Shown here one piece after another: positions 16,587 to 26,500 of a stretch of 64,000 nucleotides of DNA. Position numbers and translations under genes: made by a program. Source of the stretch: Falsiroseomonas stagni DSM 19981 (GTDB lineage: Bacteria > Pseudomonadota > Alphaproteobacteria > Acetobacterales > Acetobacteraceae); contig NZ_FOSQ01000009.1 in the NCBI RefSeq assembly GCF_900114315.1, positions 1 to 64,000 on the forward strand, given 5' to 3'. The notes under the pieces were generated by a model. That model was not told where the DNA came from, made no database searches, and was given only the letters and a program-made list of their open reading frames with translations. Numbering within the stretch: position 1 is the first letter of the stretch; each line of letters starts with the position of its first letter.

Positions 16587-19217
16587 TCACACGGCGCGCC
16601 GCGCCTCCACCACATCCTCATCCTCGGGACTGCGCTTCACGCTGAATCCCAGCGATTTCACGAAGGCCAGCATCGGCGCATTGTCGGCCAGCACGCTGCC
16701 GACCACGGTGCGGATGCCGGCTTCCGGCGCCCAGTCGAACAGGCGCTGCATCAGCGCCCGGCCGAGTCCCTGCCCCTTCATGCTGCCATCGACGACGACG
16801 GCGAATTCCCCCGTCTCCCCATCCGGCTCGCGGATGAGGCGGGAGACGCCGAGCATCTCCTCCCCCCCATCGGCCAGGGGGCGGATGGCGACAAAGGCCA
16901 TCTCCCGGTCGTAGTCGATCTGCGTCATGCGGGCGATCTGCACCCGCGGCAATTCCCGCAACTGGCTGAAGAAGCGGTAGCGGATGTCCTCCGGCGTCAG
17001 CCGCCGGAAGAAGGCGGCATGGGCTTCCGCATCCTCCGGCCGTATCGGGCGGACCAGCAATTCCTCCCCACCCCGGCTGCGCCAGGGCGCCATCCACTCC
17101 TCGGGATAGGGCGGCACGGCCAGCAGCGCCCGCTCCCCCGCCGGGCGCAGATCGAGCGCCGCATCCACCGCCAGCACGCCCTCCGCATCGGCGAACAGCG
17201 GGTTGATGCCGATGGTCGCGACCTCCGGATAGTCGATGGCGATCTGGGACAGGCGGACCAGCGCCTCCACCACCGCCTCCATCGCCACCGGCTTGTGGTC
17301 CCGGTAGCCCGCCAGCAGCCGGGCCGCCCGGGTCCGGCCGATCAAGGCGCGGGCCAAAGTGTGGTTCAGGGGCGGCAGGTCGAAGCCTTCATCCTCCAGC
17401 AGATCGGCCGCGGTGCCGCCCATGCCGAAGCCGATATGCGGGCCGAACATCGGGTCATCGCCGAGTCGAAGCCGCAATTCCTGCGCCCGCATCGCCTGGC
17501 GCTGCACCAGGAAGCCCGAAAGCCGCGCGCCCGGCCGTTCCGCCTTCACCCGCGCGATCATCGCCATCGCCGCTTCCCGCACCGCGATGGTGCTGCGCAG
17601 GCCAAGGGCGACGCCGCCGATCTCCGTCTTGCGCGCCACCTCCGCGCTGCGGAGCTTGAGCACGACGGGAAAGCCCAGCCCCGCCGCGGCCGCGACGGCC
17701 TGGTCCACCGTCTGCGCCACGCGCCCCTGCACCACCGGCAGGCCATAGGCCGCCAGGACGGACAGCGCCTCGTCCTCCGTCAGAGAAAGCCGCCCTTCCG
17801 CCCGCACCCGGGCGAAGAGCGCGGTGACGCTGGCCCGGTCGGGCCGCAGCGCCAGCACCTGGCGGCCCGGCAATTCCGCCGCCGCCGCCCTGTTCTGCCG
17901 GTCATGCAGCAGGTGCAGCGCGCCGCGCACCGCCGCTTCGGGGGTGGGGAAGACCGCCAGGCCCGCGGCCGCCAGCGCCGCGCGCTGGGCGCCGGCCGTC
18001 TGCTGCCCGGCCCAGCACACCAGCACCGGCGCGCGCCGCGTGGCGCGGGCGGCGGCGGACAGCGCGGCGCCGACCGTCACCGGATCCTCCCCCGGCACAG
18101 GGGCATGGACGGCGATGACGGCATCGACCTCCGGCAGCCCCGCCAGCATCGAAGCGGCCTCCCCCAGCGTGGTGCCGGCGCGGGGGCCGAGGGTGATGGG
18201 GTTCCGCCCCGTCCAGCCGCCACCGATGCCGATGCGAAGCGCCGAGAGCGCCGCCTCCGGCAACTCCGCCAGCCGCGCGCCCCCGGCCAGCACCGCATCG
18301 GCCGCCATCAGCCCGAGTCCCGTGGCGTTCCCCACCACCGCGATCCGGTCCCCCGGCCCGCCGGCGGGGTTCAGCTTGACGCGCGCCAGCGTCTCCGCCG
18401 CCGAGAGCAGGTCATCGAGCCCCGCGACGCGCAGCACGCCGGCGCGGCGCAAGGCGGCCTCCATCACCGCATCGGTGACGCCGGAGGGATCGTCCATCCG
18501 CCCGCCCGCGCGGATCGCCACCACCGGGCGGCTCCGCGCCGCCGCGCGGGCGGCGGAGATGAAGACGCGGCGATTCTTGATGCGCCGGAGGTCGAGCAGG
18601 ATGGCCGCCGTGCCGGGGTCCCGCGACAGCCAATCCAGCGCATGGGCAAAGCCGAGATCGGCATTGCCGCCGATGCCGATCACATGGCTGAAGCCCACGC
18701 TTTCGGCCTCCGCCCAATCCAGCACGGCGCGGGCCAGGGCGGAGGATTGGCAGACCAGCGCCAGCTTCCCCAAGCGGGGCGTGAGATGCGAGAGCGAGGC
18801 ATTCAGCCCGATCGCCGGCACGCAGACGCCGAAGCTGCCCTGCCCCAGCGCCCGCACCCCCGTCCGCTTCGACAGCGCCATGAGGTCCGGCGCCTGGCCC
18901 GGCACGATGGCGGCGTGGCAGCCCCGCGCCGCCAGCGCCAGCATGGCGCCTTCCAGCGCCTCCGGGGCCAGGGACAGCACGGCGAGGTCCGGAACCTCCG
19001 GCAATTCCGCGATGGAGCCCGCCGGCATCAGGCCCTCCGCCGCCATGCCGACCGCGAAGAGGCTGCCCTTGAAGCCGCCCGCGGCCAGGTTGGCGGCGAG
19101 CACGGCGGAGATCGCCAGCGCGGGGTCCGCCACCAGCGCCACGCAGCGCGGGCGGTACAGCGCTTCCTCATGGAATCGCCCGGCGGGGCGGCGGATCAGG
19201 GTGGTAGAGAGGCTCAT
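16587..19217 (-). CDS. NDP-forming acyl-CoA synthetase–GNAT acetyltransferase fusion (PatZ-like)
   Basis: An 876-residue protein with the layout of bacterial protein acetyltransferases of the Pat/PatZ (YfiQ) type. An N-terminal CoA-binding Rossmann domain (~15–140) is followed by succinyl-CoA-ligase-like domains (~150–460). An ATP-grasp domain (~490–700) includes AAYGLPVVQGRVAQT, VVLKLRSAEVARKTEIGGVAL and the NPLFAD motif. A C-terminal GNAT domain (~715–870) contains GEFAVVVDGSMKGQGLGRALMQ, the acetyl-CoA loop. Members acetylate lysines, classically on acetyl-CoA synthetase. The ATG at 19217 gives the usual N-terminus (MSLSTTLIRRP), although no strong ribosome site is seen and in-frame ATGs at 19232 and 19238 are alternatives. 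It is divergent from the esterase at 19344. Confidence 0.87.
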   Translation of the reverse strand: MSLSTTLIRRPAGRFHEEALYRPRCVALVADPALAISAVLAANLAAGGFKGSLFAVGMAAEGLMPAGSIAELPEVPDLAVLSLAPEALEGAMLALAARGCHAAIVPGQAPDLMALSKRTGVRALGQGSFGVCVPAIGLNASLSHLTPRLGKLALVCQSSALARAVLDWAEAESVGFSHVIGIGGNADLGFAHALDWLSRDPGTAAILLDLRRIKNRRVFISAARAAARSRPVVAIRAGGRMDDPSGVTDAVMEAALRRAGVLRVAGLDDLLSAAETLARVKLNPAGGPGDRIAVVGNATGLGLMAADAVLAGGARLAELPEAALSALRIGIGGGWTGRNPITLGPRAGTTLGEAASMLAGLPEVDAVIAVHAPVPGEDPVTVGAALSAAARATRRAPVLVCWAGQQTAGAQRAALAAAGLAVFPTPEAAVRGALHLLHDRQNRAAAAELPGRQVLALRPDRASVTALFARVRAEGRLSLTEDEALSVLAAYGLPVVQGRVAQTVDQAVAAAAGLGFPVVLKLRSAEVARKTEIGGVALGLRSTIAVREAAMAMIARVKAERPGARLSGFLVQRQAMRAQELRLRLGDDPMFGPHIGFGMGGTAADLLEDEGFDLPPLNHTLARALIGRTRAARLLAGYRDHKPVAMEAVVEALVRLSQIAIDYPEVATIGINPLFADAEGVLAVDAALDLRPAGERALLAVPPYPEEWMAPWRSRGGEELLVRPIRPEDAEAHAAFFRRLTPEDIRYRFFSQLRELPRVQIARMTQIDYDREMAFVAIRPLADGGEEMLGVSRLIREPDGETGEFAVVVDGSMKGQGLGRALMQRLFDWAPEAGIRTVVGSVLADNAPMLAFVKSLGFSVKRSPEDEDVVEARRAV

Positions 19218-19343
19218 GGTGCGGCGCAGCATGGCCATGGCCGGGGGCCCGGCACAACCGACGATGTCGGGGGCCTGACGGGGGCTTGCGGCATGGCGCG
19301 TTAACGCTTCCGATGACGGCACAGAGGAAACCAGGACGCCATC

Positions 19344-20303
19344 ATGCCCGCACCGGACCCGCGCTGGGACCCCGAAATGCTCGCCTTCCAGTCGCTGATG
19401 GAGGCCGAGGGCGCGAAGCTGCCGCCCATCACCCTGACGCTGCCGCTGGACGAGGCGCGGGCGATCACGGAGGCGCTGAACATTCCCCTCGCCGCCGGCG
19501 GCCCCGCCATGGCGGAATCGGGCGACCGCTGGCTGCCGGTGCGCGGCCGCCGCCTGCAATGCCGCCTCCACAAGCCGACCGCCGCGGCGGGCCTGCCCGT
19601 GCTGGTCTACATCCATGGCGGCGGCTTCGTCTGGAACAGCATCGACACGCATGACCGGCTGATGCGCGAATACGCCGCCGGCGGCGGCTGCGCCGTGATC
19701 GGGCCGGACTACGCGCTCTCCCCCGAAGCCGCCTTCCCGCAGGCGCTGGAGGAATGCGCGGCGGTGGTGCGCTGGGTGGCGAAGCACGGGGCCGAATGGG
19801 GCCTCGACCCCGCCCGCATCGTCATCGGCGGGGACAGCGCGGGCGCCAACCTCGCCATGGGCGTCGCGCTGCTGCTGCGGGAGACGGATCCGGCCCTGAA
19901 GCTCCGCGGCCTGCTGCTGAACTACGGGGTCTTCGACGCCGATCTCGACACGCCCTCCTACCGGGAATTCGCGGAGGGCTATTTCCTGACGCGGGAGAAG
20001 ATGCGGTTCTACTTCGACTGCTACCTGCCCCGCGCCGCCGACCGGCTGAACCCGCTGGCGAGCCCGCTGCGCGCCGACCTCCGCGGCCTGCCGGATTGCC
20101 TGCTGCACATCAGCGAACTCGATGTGCTGGCGTCGGAGAATTACGCCATGGGCGATGCGCTCCGCGCCGCGGGGGTGGCGGTGGAGCAGACGGTCTTCCC
20201 CGGCACGGCGCATGGCTTCCTGCGGTCGCTGAACCATGTCGCGGCGGCGCGGCGGGCAGCGAGCGAGGGCGGCGCCTGGCTCGGGCGCGTGCTGGGGGGC
20301 TGA
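19344..20303 (+). CDS. Alpha/beta hydrolase, hormone-sensitive-lipase type esterase
   Basis: A 319-residue cytoplasmic carboxylesterase of family IV. The oxyanion-hole motif HGGGF is at 91–95. The nucleophile elbow GGDSAGAN places the catalytic Ser at 165. The acid and base are expected at SELDVLASEN and PGTAHGFL near the C-terminus. No signal peptide is seen. It is divergent from the acyl-CoA synthetase/GNAT gene and convergent with the M20D amidohydrolase, so it is probably monocistronic. The substrate cannot be assigned; family members act on short-chain acyl esters. Confidence 0.88.
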   Translation: MPAPDPRWDPEMLAFQSLMEAEGAKLPPITLTLPLDEARAITEALNIPLAAGGPAMAESGDRWLPVRGRRLQCRLHKPTAAAGLPVLVYIHGGGFVWNSIDTHDRLMREYAAGGGCAVIGPDYALSPEAAFPQALEECAAVVRWVAKHGAEWGLDPARIVIGGDSAGANLAMGVALLLRETDPALKLRGLLLNYGVFDADLDTPSYREFAEGYFLTREKMRFYFDCYLPRAADRLNPLASPLRADLRGLPDCLLHISELDVLASENYAMGDALRAAGVAVEQTVFPGTAHGFLRSLNHVAAARRAASEGGAWLGRVLGG

Positions 20304-20380
20304 CGGACAGGGCCGGCCAGACCGGTCGGCCGCCTCTCACGCCAGAGGGCCGAAACGGCTTCCAGGCCGTGCCGGCGCGA

Positions 20381-21568
20381 TCAGCCGCCGGCCAGGGCCC
20401 GCTTCGCGACCTCGGCCAGGAAGCCGCTCGCCACCGGCAGGACCTCGTCGTTGAAGTCGTAGCGGGGGTTGTGCAGCTCCCGCCCATTCTCGGCGGGGCC
20501 GTTGCCGATCCAGACGAAGGCGCCGGGCACCTCCTTCAGGAACCAGGAGAAATCCTCCCCGGTCATGGCCGGCGGCACGTCGCGCCGCAGCGGCGCCACG
20601 GCGGCGGCGGCGGCGGCGGCCAGGTCCCGTTCCGCCGGGTGGTTGGCCGTGACCTCCACGCCCTGGCGCCAGTTCACCGCGGCCTCCACGCCGCAGGTCG
20701 CGGCGATGCCATGCGCCACGCGGTGCAGGCCGTCCTTGATCGTCACGCCGGCGCTGTCGGCCAGCCAGCGGGCGGTGCCGCGCAGCGTCACGCGGGCGGG
20801 GATCTGGTTCTGCGCCTCGCCACCTTCCACGATCGTCACGCTCACCACCCCGCCGGCCAGCGGGTCCACGTTGCGGCCGACCACGGATTGCAGGGCGACG
20901 ATGCAATGCCCCGCCGCCACCATCGGGTCGCGGGACAGGTGCGGCAGCGCGGCATGGGCGGCGTGGCCGTCGAAGACGATGTCGAAGCGCGCGCCGGCCG
21001 CCATCACGGCCTTGTCATGCACCGCGATGGTGCCCGCGGGCAGGCCCGGCCAATTGTGCCAGCCGAAGATCCGGTCCATCGGGAAGCGCTGGAACAGCCC
21101 TTCCTGCACCATGCCGATGGCGCCGCCGCCGCCTTCCTCCGCGGGCTGGAACACCAGGTGGACGGTGCCCGACCAGCCCGGGTCCGCCAGCAGCAGCCTG
21201 GCCGCGCCCAGCAGCGCCGTGGTGTGCCCGTCATGCCCGCAGGCATGCATCACCCCGGGGATGGTGCTGCGATGGGGCAGGCCGTCATTCATCTCCTGGA
21301 TCGGCAGCGCGTCCATGTCGCCGCGCAGGCCCACGCTGCGATTGCCGCCCCCGGTTCCGCCGCCCCGCCGCAAGGTCGCCACCACGCCATGGCCCGCGAA
21401 ACCGGCGGTAATCTCCTCCACCCCCATCTCCCGCAGCTTCGCCACGACGAAGGCGGCGGTGTCGCCTTCCTGCAGCGTCAGCCCCGGATGGGCATGGAGG
21501 TGGCGGCGCCAGGCCGTGAGCGTGTCGGCGAATGCGGTGTCCATGTCATAGTGGTAGCCGCTTCGCAT
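20381..21568 (-). CDS. M20D-family amidohydrolase (hippurate hydrolase/N-acyl amino acid deacylase type)
   Basis: A 395-residue metallo-amidohydrolase of the HipO/AbgA group that removes acyl groups from N-acyl amino acids. The start at 21568 is chosen because GGTGGAG lies 6 bp upstream; Mets at 21637 and 21544 lack such a site. Motifs in order: the family-specific RRHLHAHPGLTLQE, the metal-binding LRGDMDALPIQE and the HACGHDGHTTALLGAA double-His block. FQPAEEGGGGA carries the catalytic Glu pair, and a C-terminal PAMTGEDFSWFL carries the last ligand region. Length and motifs are standard. No transporter for acyl amino acids is adjacent, so the physiological substrate is unknown. Confidence 0.92.
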   Translation of the reverse strand: MRSGYHYDMDTAFADTLTAWRRHLHAHPGLTLQEGDTAAFVVAKLREMGVEEITAGFAGHGVVATLRRGGGTGGGNRSVGLRGDMDALPIQEMNDGLPHRSTIPGVMHACGHDGHTTALLGAARLLLADPGWSGTVHLVFQPAEEGGGGAIGMVQEGLFQRFPMDRIFGWHNWPGLPAGTIAVHDKAVMAAGARFDIVFDGHAAHAALPHLSRDPMVAAGHCIVALQSVVGRNVDPLAGGVVSVTIVEGGEAQNQIPARVTLRGTARWLADSAGVTIKDGLHRVAHGIAATCGVEAAVNWRQGVEVTANHPAERDLAAAAAAAVAPLRRDVPPAMTGEDFSWFLKEVPGAFVWIGNGPAENGRELHNPRYDFNDEVLPVASGFLAEVAKRALAGG

Positions 21569-21662
21569 GCCAGGCTCCACCCCCGATGCATCCATCTTGG
21601 GCACAAGCGACATCCCGGCCTGCCCGGCCCGAACCACCAGCCCTCCGCGGCGCTAGGACATC

Positions 21663-23507
21663 GTGAGACACCACACCCCGGTCGCCCTCCTGCTGTCGAT
21701 GCTGCTTTTCACCGGGCCGGCGGCGGCGCAGGACCAGGCCGGCATCCCCTATGCCACCACCATCGCGCCGAGCGGCGTGGAGGGGCTGGACGGTGCCCTG
21801 GCCGATGCCTCCCGCCTGCGTCGCCTGGCGGAGGAAGCGCCGGTGGATGGCTTCGGCCTGGTGGCCCGCGCCCTGGCGGAACCGCGTTTGCTGGACGATG
21901 TCTTCCGGTCCGAGGGTTATTGGGCGGCGGAGGCCACGGTGCTGGTCGATGGCCAGCCCGCCACGACCCCGGGCCTCGCGGAACGCCTGGCCGCGCGCCC
22001 CGCCGGCGATCCCGTACCCGTGGAGGTCCGCCCCGCCCCCGGCCCGCGCTACACGCTGCGCCGCATCGCGCTGCGCCCCGCGACGGCGGCGGAAGCGCCC
22101 GCCGTGGCGGCGCTGGGCGAACCCCAGGGCCTCTCCGCCGGCGATCCCGCGCGATCCGCCCCGGTGCTGGATGCCGAATCCGACCTGATCGACCGCCTGC
22201 GCCGGGCCGGCCACCCGCTGGCCGCGGTGGTGGAACGCGACGTGGTGGTGGACCATGAGGCGCAGGCCATGGACGTCACCTGGACCCTCGCCCCCGGCCC
22301 CGCCGCCCGCTTCGCGCCGCCCCTGATCGCAGGCGACAGTGCCGTCTCCCGCGCCCTGACGGGCCGCATCGCCGGGCGCCTGGCCGGCCAGCCCTACGCC
22401 CCCGCCACGCAGGAACGCACCAGGCGCGAATTGATGGCGCTCGGGGCCTTCGACAGCGTGCGGGTGCGCGCGGCGCAGCGGCTGGACGAAACCGGCGCCC
22501 TGCCCGTGACCTTCACGCTGAACGACCGCCCGCGCAACGCGGCCGGCTTCAACCTGAGCTATGAGACGAATTACGGCCCCTCCGGCAGCGTCTACTACGA
22601 ACGCCGCAACGCCTTCGGCAATGCGGAGCGGCTGCGGCTGGAGGCGACGGTCTCCCGCCTCGGCGCCGGGGGCGGCACGGAGGATGTGAACAGCCGCATC
22701 GCCGCCAATCTGCGGCGCCCCGGGCTGATGGATGGCCGCACCACGCTGGTGGCGGAAGTGGCCGCGGTGCGGGAAAGGCTGGAAGCCTATGACCGCGATG
22801 CGCTGGTGGCCTCCGCCCTGCTGGAACGCCCCTTCGGCGAACGCTGGGTGCTGCAGACCGGGCCGAGCCTGGAGACGGGGCGGATCGGGCGCGACGGCAA
22901 CTGGCAGGAATTCCAGCTGGCGGGCTGGGTGCTCGGCGCGCGGTATGACGGCACGGACAATCTGCTGGACCCCCGCCAGGGCTTCCGGGCCAGCGCGACG
23001 ATGACGCCCTATGCCGACGTGGCGGAGGGCGGCGGCTTCATCCGGGCACTCGGCACGCTGCGGACCTACTACGATTTCACCCGCGATGGCGGGTCCGTGG
23101 TGGCGCTACGCGGCACGCTAGGCAGCCTGGTGGGGGCGGACCGGGCGGTGCCGCTGGACAAGCGCTTCCATGCCGGCGGCGGCGGGTCCGTCCGCGGCTA
23201 CAGCTACCAGTCCATCGGCCCGCGGGATTCGCGCAACCGGCCGGATGGCGGGTCTTCGCTGGTGGAGGGATCGGTCGAGCTGCGCCAGCGCCTGCGCGGC
23301 AATCTCGGCATGGTGGCCTTCCTGGATGCCGGCAGCGTCGGGCAGCGGGAGACGCCATCCTTCAGCGAGGTGCGGCTCGGCGCCGGGCTGGGCGTGCGCT
23401 ACGCGACGGCGATCGGCCCGGTGCGGCTGGATGTGGCGGTGCCGCTGAACAAGCAGGAAGGGGATGCCGGCTACGGCATCTATGTCGGTCTTGGCCAGGC
23501 CTTCTGA
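21663..23507 (+). CDS. tamA: Autotransporter assembly factor TamA (BamA/Omp85 family)
   Basis: A 614-residue outer-membrane protein starting at GTG 21663 with a Sec signal (LLLSMLLFTGPAAAQ). The N-terminal ~270 residues hold POTRA-like domains (e.g. GYWAAEATVLVDGQPA and ELMALGAFDSVRVRAAQ). The C-terminal ~330 residues form the 16-strand Omp85 barrel, with the lid-loop motif RFHAGGGGSVRGYSYQSIGP and a terminal strand ending GLGQAF, an aromatic C-terminal residue recognised by BAM. The gene overlaps tamB by 44 bp, the standard tamAB pair that moves proteins or lipids across the envelope. Confidence 0.92.
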   Translation: MRHHTPVALLLSMLLFTGPAAAQDQAGIPYATTIAPSGVEGLDGALADASRLRRLAEEAPVDGFGLVARALAEPRLLDDVFRSEGYWAAEATVLVDGQPATTPGLAERLAARPAGDPVPVEVRPAPGPRYTLRRIALRPATAAEAPAVAALGEPQGLSAGDPARSAPVLDAESDLIDRLRRAGHPLAAVVERDVVVDHEAQAMDVTWTLAPGPAARFAPPLIAGDSAVSRALTGRIAGRLAGQPYAPATQERTRRELMALGAFDSVRVRAAQRLDETGALPVTFTLNDRPRNAAGFNLSYETNYGPSGSVYYERRNAFGNAERLRLEATVSRLGAGGGTEDVNSRIAANLRRPGLMDGRTTLVAEVAAVRERLEAYDRDALVASALLERPFGERWVLQTGPSLETGRIGRDGNWQEFQLAGWVLGARYDGTDNLLDPRQGFRASATMTPYADVAEGGGFIRALGTLRTYYDFTRDGGSVVALRGTLGSLVGADRAVPLDKRFHAGGGGSVRGYSYQSIGPRDSRNRPDGGSSLVEGSVELRQRLRGNLGMVAFLDAGSVGQRETPSFSEVRLGAGLGVRYATAIGPVRLDVAVPLNKQEGDAGYGIYVGLGQAF

Positions 23508-26500
23508 GGTCAAGGCCACCGCCGCCCCGCCCCGCCGCCGCCTGCGCTGGCTGCGCCGCGCGGGCGGCGTGCTGCTGGCGCTGCTGCTGCTGCCGCTGGT
23601 GGCCGTGGGCGGCGCGCTGCTCTACGCCAACAGCGAAGGCGGCCGCGCGCGCATCGCGGCGCTGGTCGCCGCGCAGGTGCCGGGGCTGGCGCTGGAAGGG
23701 CTGGAAGGCCCCCTGCCCGGCCGCCTGGCGCTGGCCCGCGTGACGATGGCGGATTCCCAGGGCGTGTGGCTGGAGGTCGAGGGCGCGCGCCTGGCCTGGG
23801 ACCCGCTGGCCCTGCTGGGGCGGCAGGCGCATGTCACGCTGCTGGCCGCGGATCGCGTCGCGCTGCACCGCCTGCCGGAAGCGGGGCCCGATCCCGCGCC
23901 CCCGGAACCGCCCGGCCCGTTGATTCCCGAATTGCCGGAACTGCCTCTCGGCATCCGGCTGGACCGGCTGGAGGTCGCGCGGATCGAGATCGGCCCCGCC
24001 CTCGCGGGGGAAGCGGCCGCGCTGCGCCTCGCGGGCAATGCGCGGCTCGATCCCCGGGGGCTTACAGCCGCGCTGGATGTGAACGCGATCGGCGCGGAGG
24101 ATACGGTCGGGCTCGAAGCCTCGCTCCGCCCCGGCAGCGGGCGCTTGTCGGCCCGCGTCACCCTGCGCGGCGCGGCGGGCGGGCCGGTGGCGCGCCTCGC
24201 GGGCCTCGTGGGCCGCGCGCCGTCGCTGGACCTGACGCTGGATGGCCCGGCGGAGGGCGCGGCGCTGTCGCTGCGGGCCGATGCCGGGCCGGGCCTGTCG
24301 GCGGTGCTGGACGGCACGATCCGCGCGCCGGACACCACACGGCTCGGCCTCGACATCACCGGGCGGCTGGATGCCTCCGGCCTGCTGGAGTCGCCTCTGG
24401 CCGGGCCGCTCGACATCGCCTTGCGCGGCGCGCGGATGCCCGATGGGGCCACGGACCTGGCGGCGCTGCGCATCGCGGGCCGGGCCGGGGTGGCGGAGGC
24501 CGCGGGCCGCATCCTGGCCGATGGCCGCACCATCAGCGCGGAGGCGCGGATCGCCCTGGCCGGCAGCGAGGTCTTCGCCCCTCTCCTGGCCGGCGCGCCC
24601 ATCGGCTGGTCCGCGCTGGAGGCCACCGTGAAGGCGGAAGGCCCGATGGCCGCGCCGACCCTCGACGTGACCCTGGCGCCGGAGGGATTTTCCTCCAGCA
24701 TCGCGCCCGTTTCCGCCCTGCTTGGCCCGGCGCCGCGCGCCTCGCTGCGCGCCACGCTGCCCGACCGGATCGCGCTGCTGACGGTGACGGGCGCGGCCCT
24801 GCGGGCGGAAGTCTCGGGCCTGGCCGGCACCATGCTCGACCTGCGCTTCGCCGCCGATGTGGCGGCGGCGGAGGGCGCCGTGCCGGGCGTGGCCGGTGCG
24901 CTGCGGCTGTCCGGCACCGCGACCGGGGAGGCTGCGAACCCCACCCTGGCCGTGACCGCGGCCTCCGACCGGCTGGAAGCCGCGGGGCAGGTGCTGGAAG
25001 CGCTGACGCTGGAGGCACGGGTCGCGACGCCCGCCACCCTGCCCAGCGTGGCGGCAACGCTGGAAGGCCGCTTCCAGGGCCTGCCCCTGGCGCTCAACCT
25101 GCAAGGCAGCCCGGACGGCGACGGTGCGCTGCGGCTGCGCGCCGCCACCGCCCGGCTCGGGCCGATGACGCTGGAGGCCGCCGGCAGGCTGACCCTCGCA
25201 GGGCCGGTCTTCGAAGGCCAGGCGACGCTCGCCGCGCCGGACCTGGCGCCGCTCTCGGCCCCGGCCGGGCAGCCCCTGGCGGGGGCGATCCGGCTGGAGG
25301 CGATCGGCACCGCCCGGGACGGCGCGCAGCACCTGGAAGCGCGGCTGACCGCGCCGCGCCTGCTGGCCGCCGGCGTGGAGGCCCGCGACCTGGCCGCGAC
25401 GGTCACGGGCACCGCCGCGGATGCCGAATTCCGCCTGTCCGGCCGGGCCATGGAGATCGACGCGGAGCTGCGCGGCCGGCTGACGGCGCTGGCGGAAGGT
25501 GCCAGGCGGATCGAGCTGTCGGTGCTGCGCGCCACCACGGGGGGGGAGACGATCCGCCTGGCGGCCCCCGCGCGGATCGGCCTGCGGGCGGATGGCGGCG
25601 TGGAGATCGGCGCGCTGTCGCTGGCGGCCAGCCGGGGCGCGACGCTGCGGGCGGAAGGAAGCTGGGGACCGGAACGCGCGGATATCCGGGCCACGCTGGC
25701 CGTGCCGGACCTGGCCGCGCTGGCGCCCCTCGCCCCGGGCGTGGAGCCCGCCGGGCGCGTCACGGCGGAAGCGCGCATCACCGGCCGCGTCGCTTCCCCC
25801 GAACTCACCGCGACGCTGCGCGGCACCGGGCTGCGGGCGGCGGCCACGCGCGGGCTGCCGGCCGGCGACGTCACAGCCGATATCCGGCGGGATGCGGCGG
25901 GTCTGGCGACGCTGCGCGGCACCGCGAGCCTCGGCCCGCAGACGCGCCTGACCGCGACGGGGCGGCTGGCGGCGAATGGCGGGATCGAGGGCGCGCTGGA
26001 CGGCACCATCGATATCGGCGGGCTGGCGGGGCCGCTGCTGGCCGCGGGCGCGGATCGCGTGGCCGGTCGCGCGACCGTGGCGCTGCGGGCCTCCGGCACG
26101 CTCGCCGCCCCCGTGCTGGGCGGGGAGGCGCGGCTGGCGGCGGGGTCCTGGCGCAACGCCGTGATGGGGGTGGCCTTCACCGACCTCGGCGGCACGATCC
26201 GCGCCGATGGCAGCCGGCTGCGGTTGGACCTGGCCGGGCGGACGGCGGGTCAGGGGCGCCTCACGCTGGCGGGCAGCGTCGATCCGCTGGCCGATGGCAT
26301 CCCGGTCGACCTGGTGCTGCGGGCACAGGCGGCGCAGCCCGTCGCCAGCGACCTGGTGCGCGCCACGCTCGATGCCGAGGTGACGCTGCGCGGCGCGGTC
26401 GGCACGGGGCTGGAGATCGCGGGGCCGATCCGGGTGGCGCGGATGGACATCCGCATCCCGGACCAGCTGCCGGGATCGGTGCGCAGCCTGGGCAGCGTAA

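Noticed and set aside
19218-20237. Upstream extension of the acyl-CoA synthetase/GNAT frame to 20237
   Set aside because: The extension runs antisense through the HSL-type esterase and has shadow-like composition; the normal N-terminus begins at 19217.
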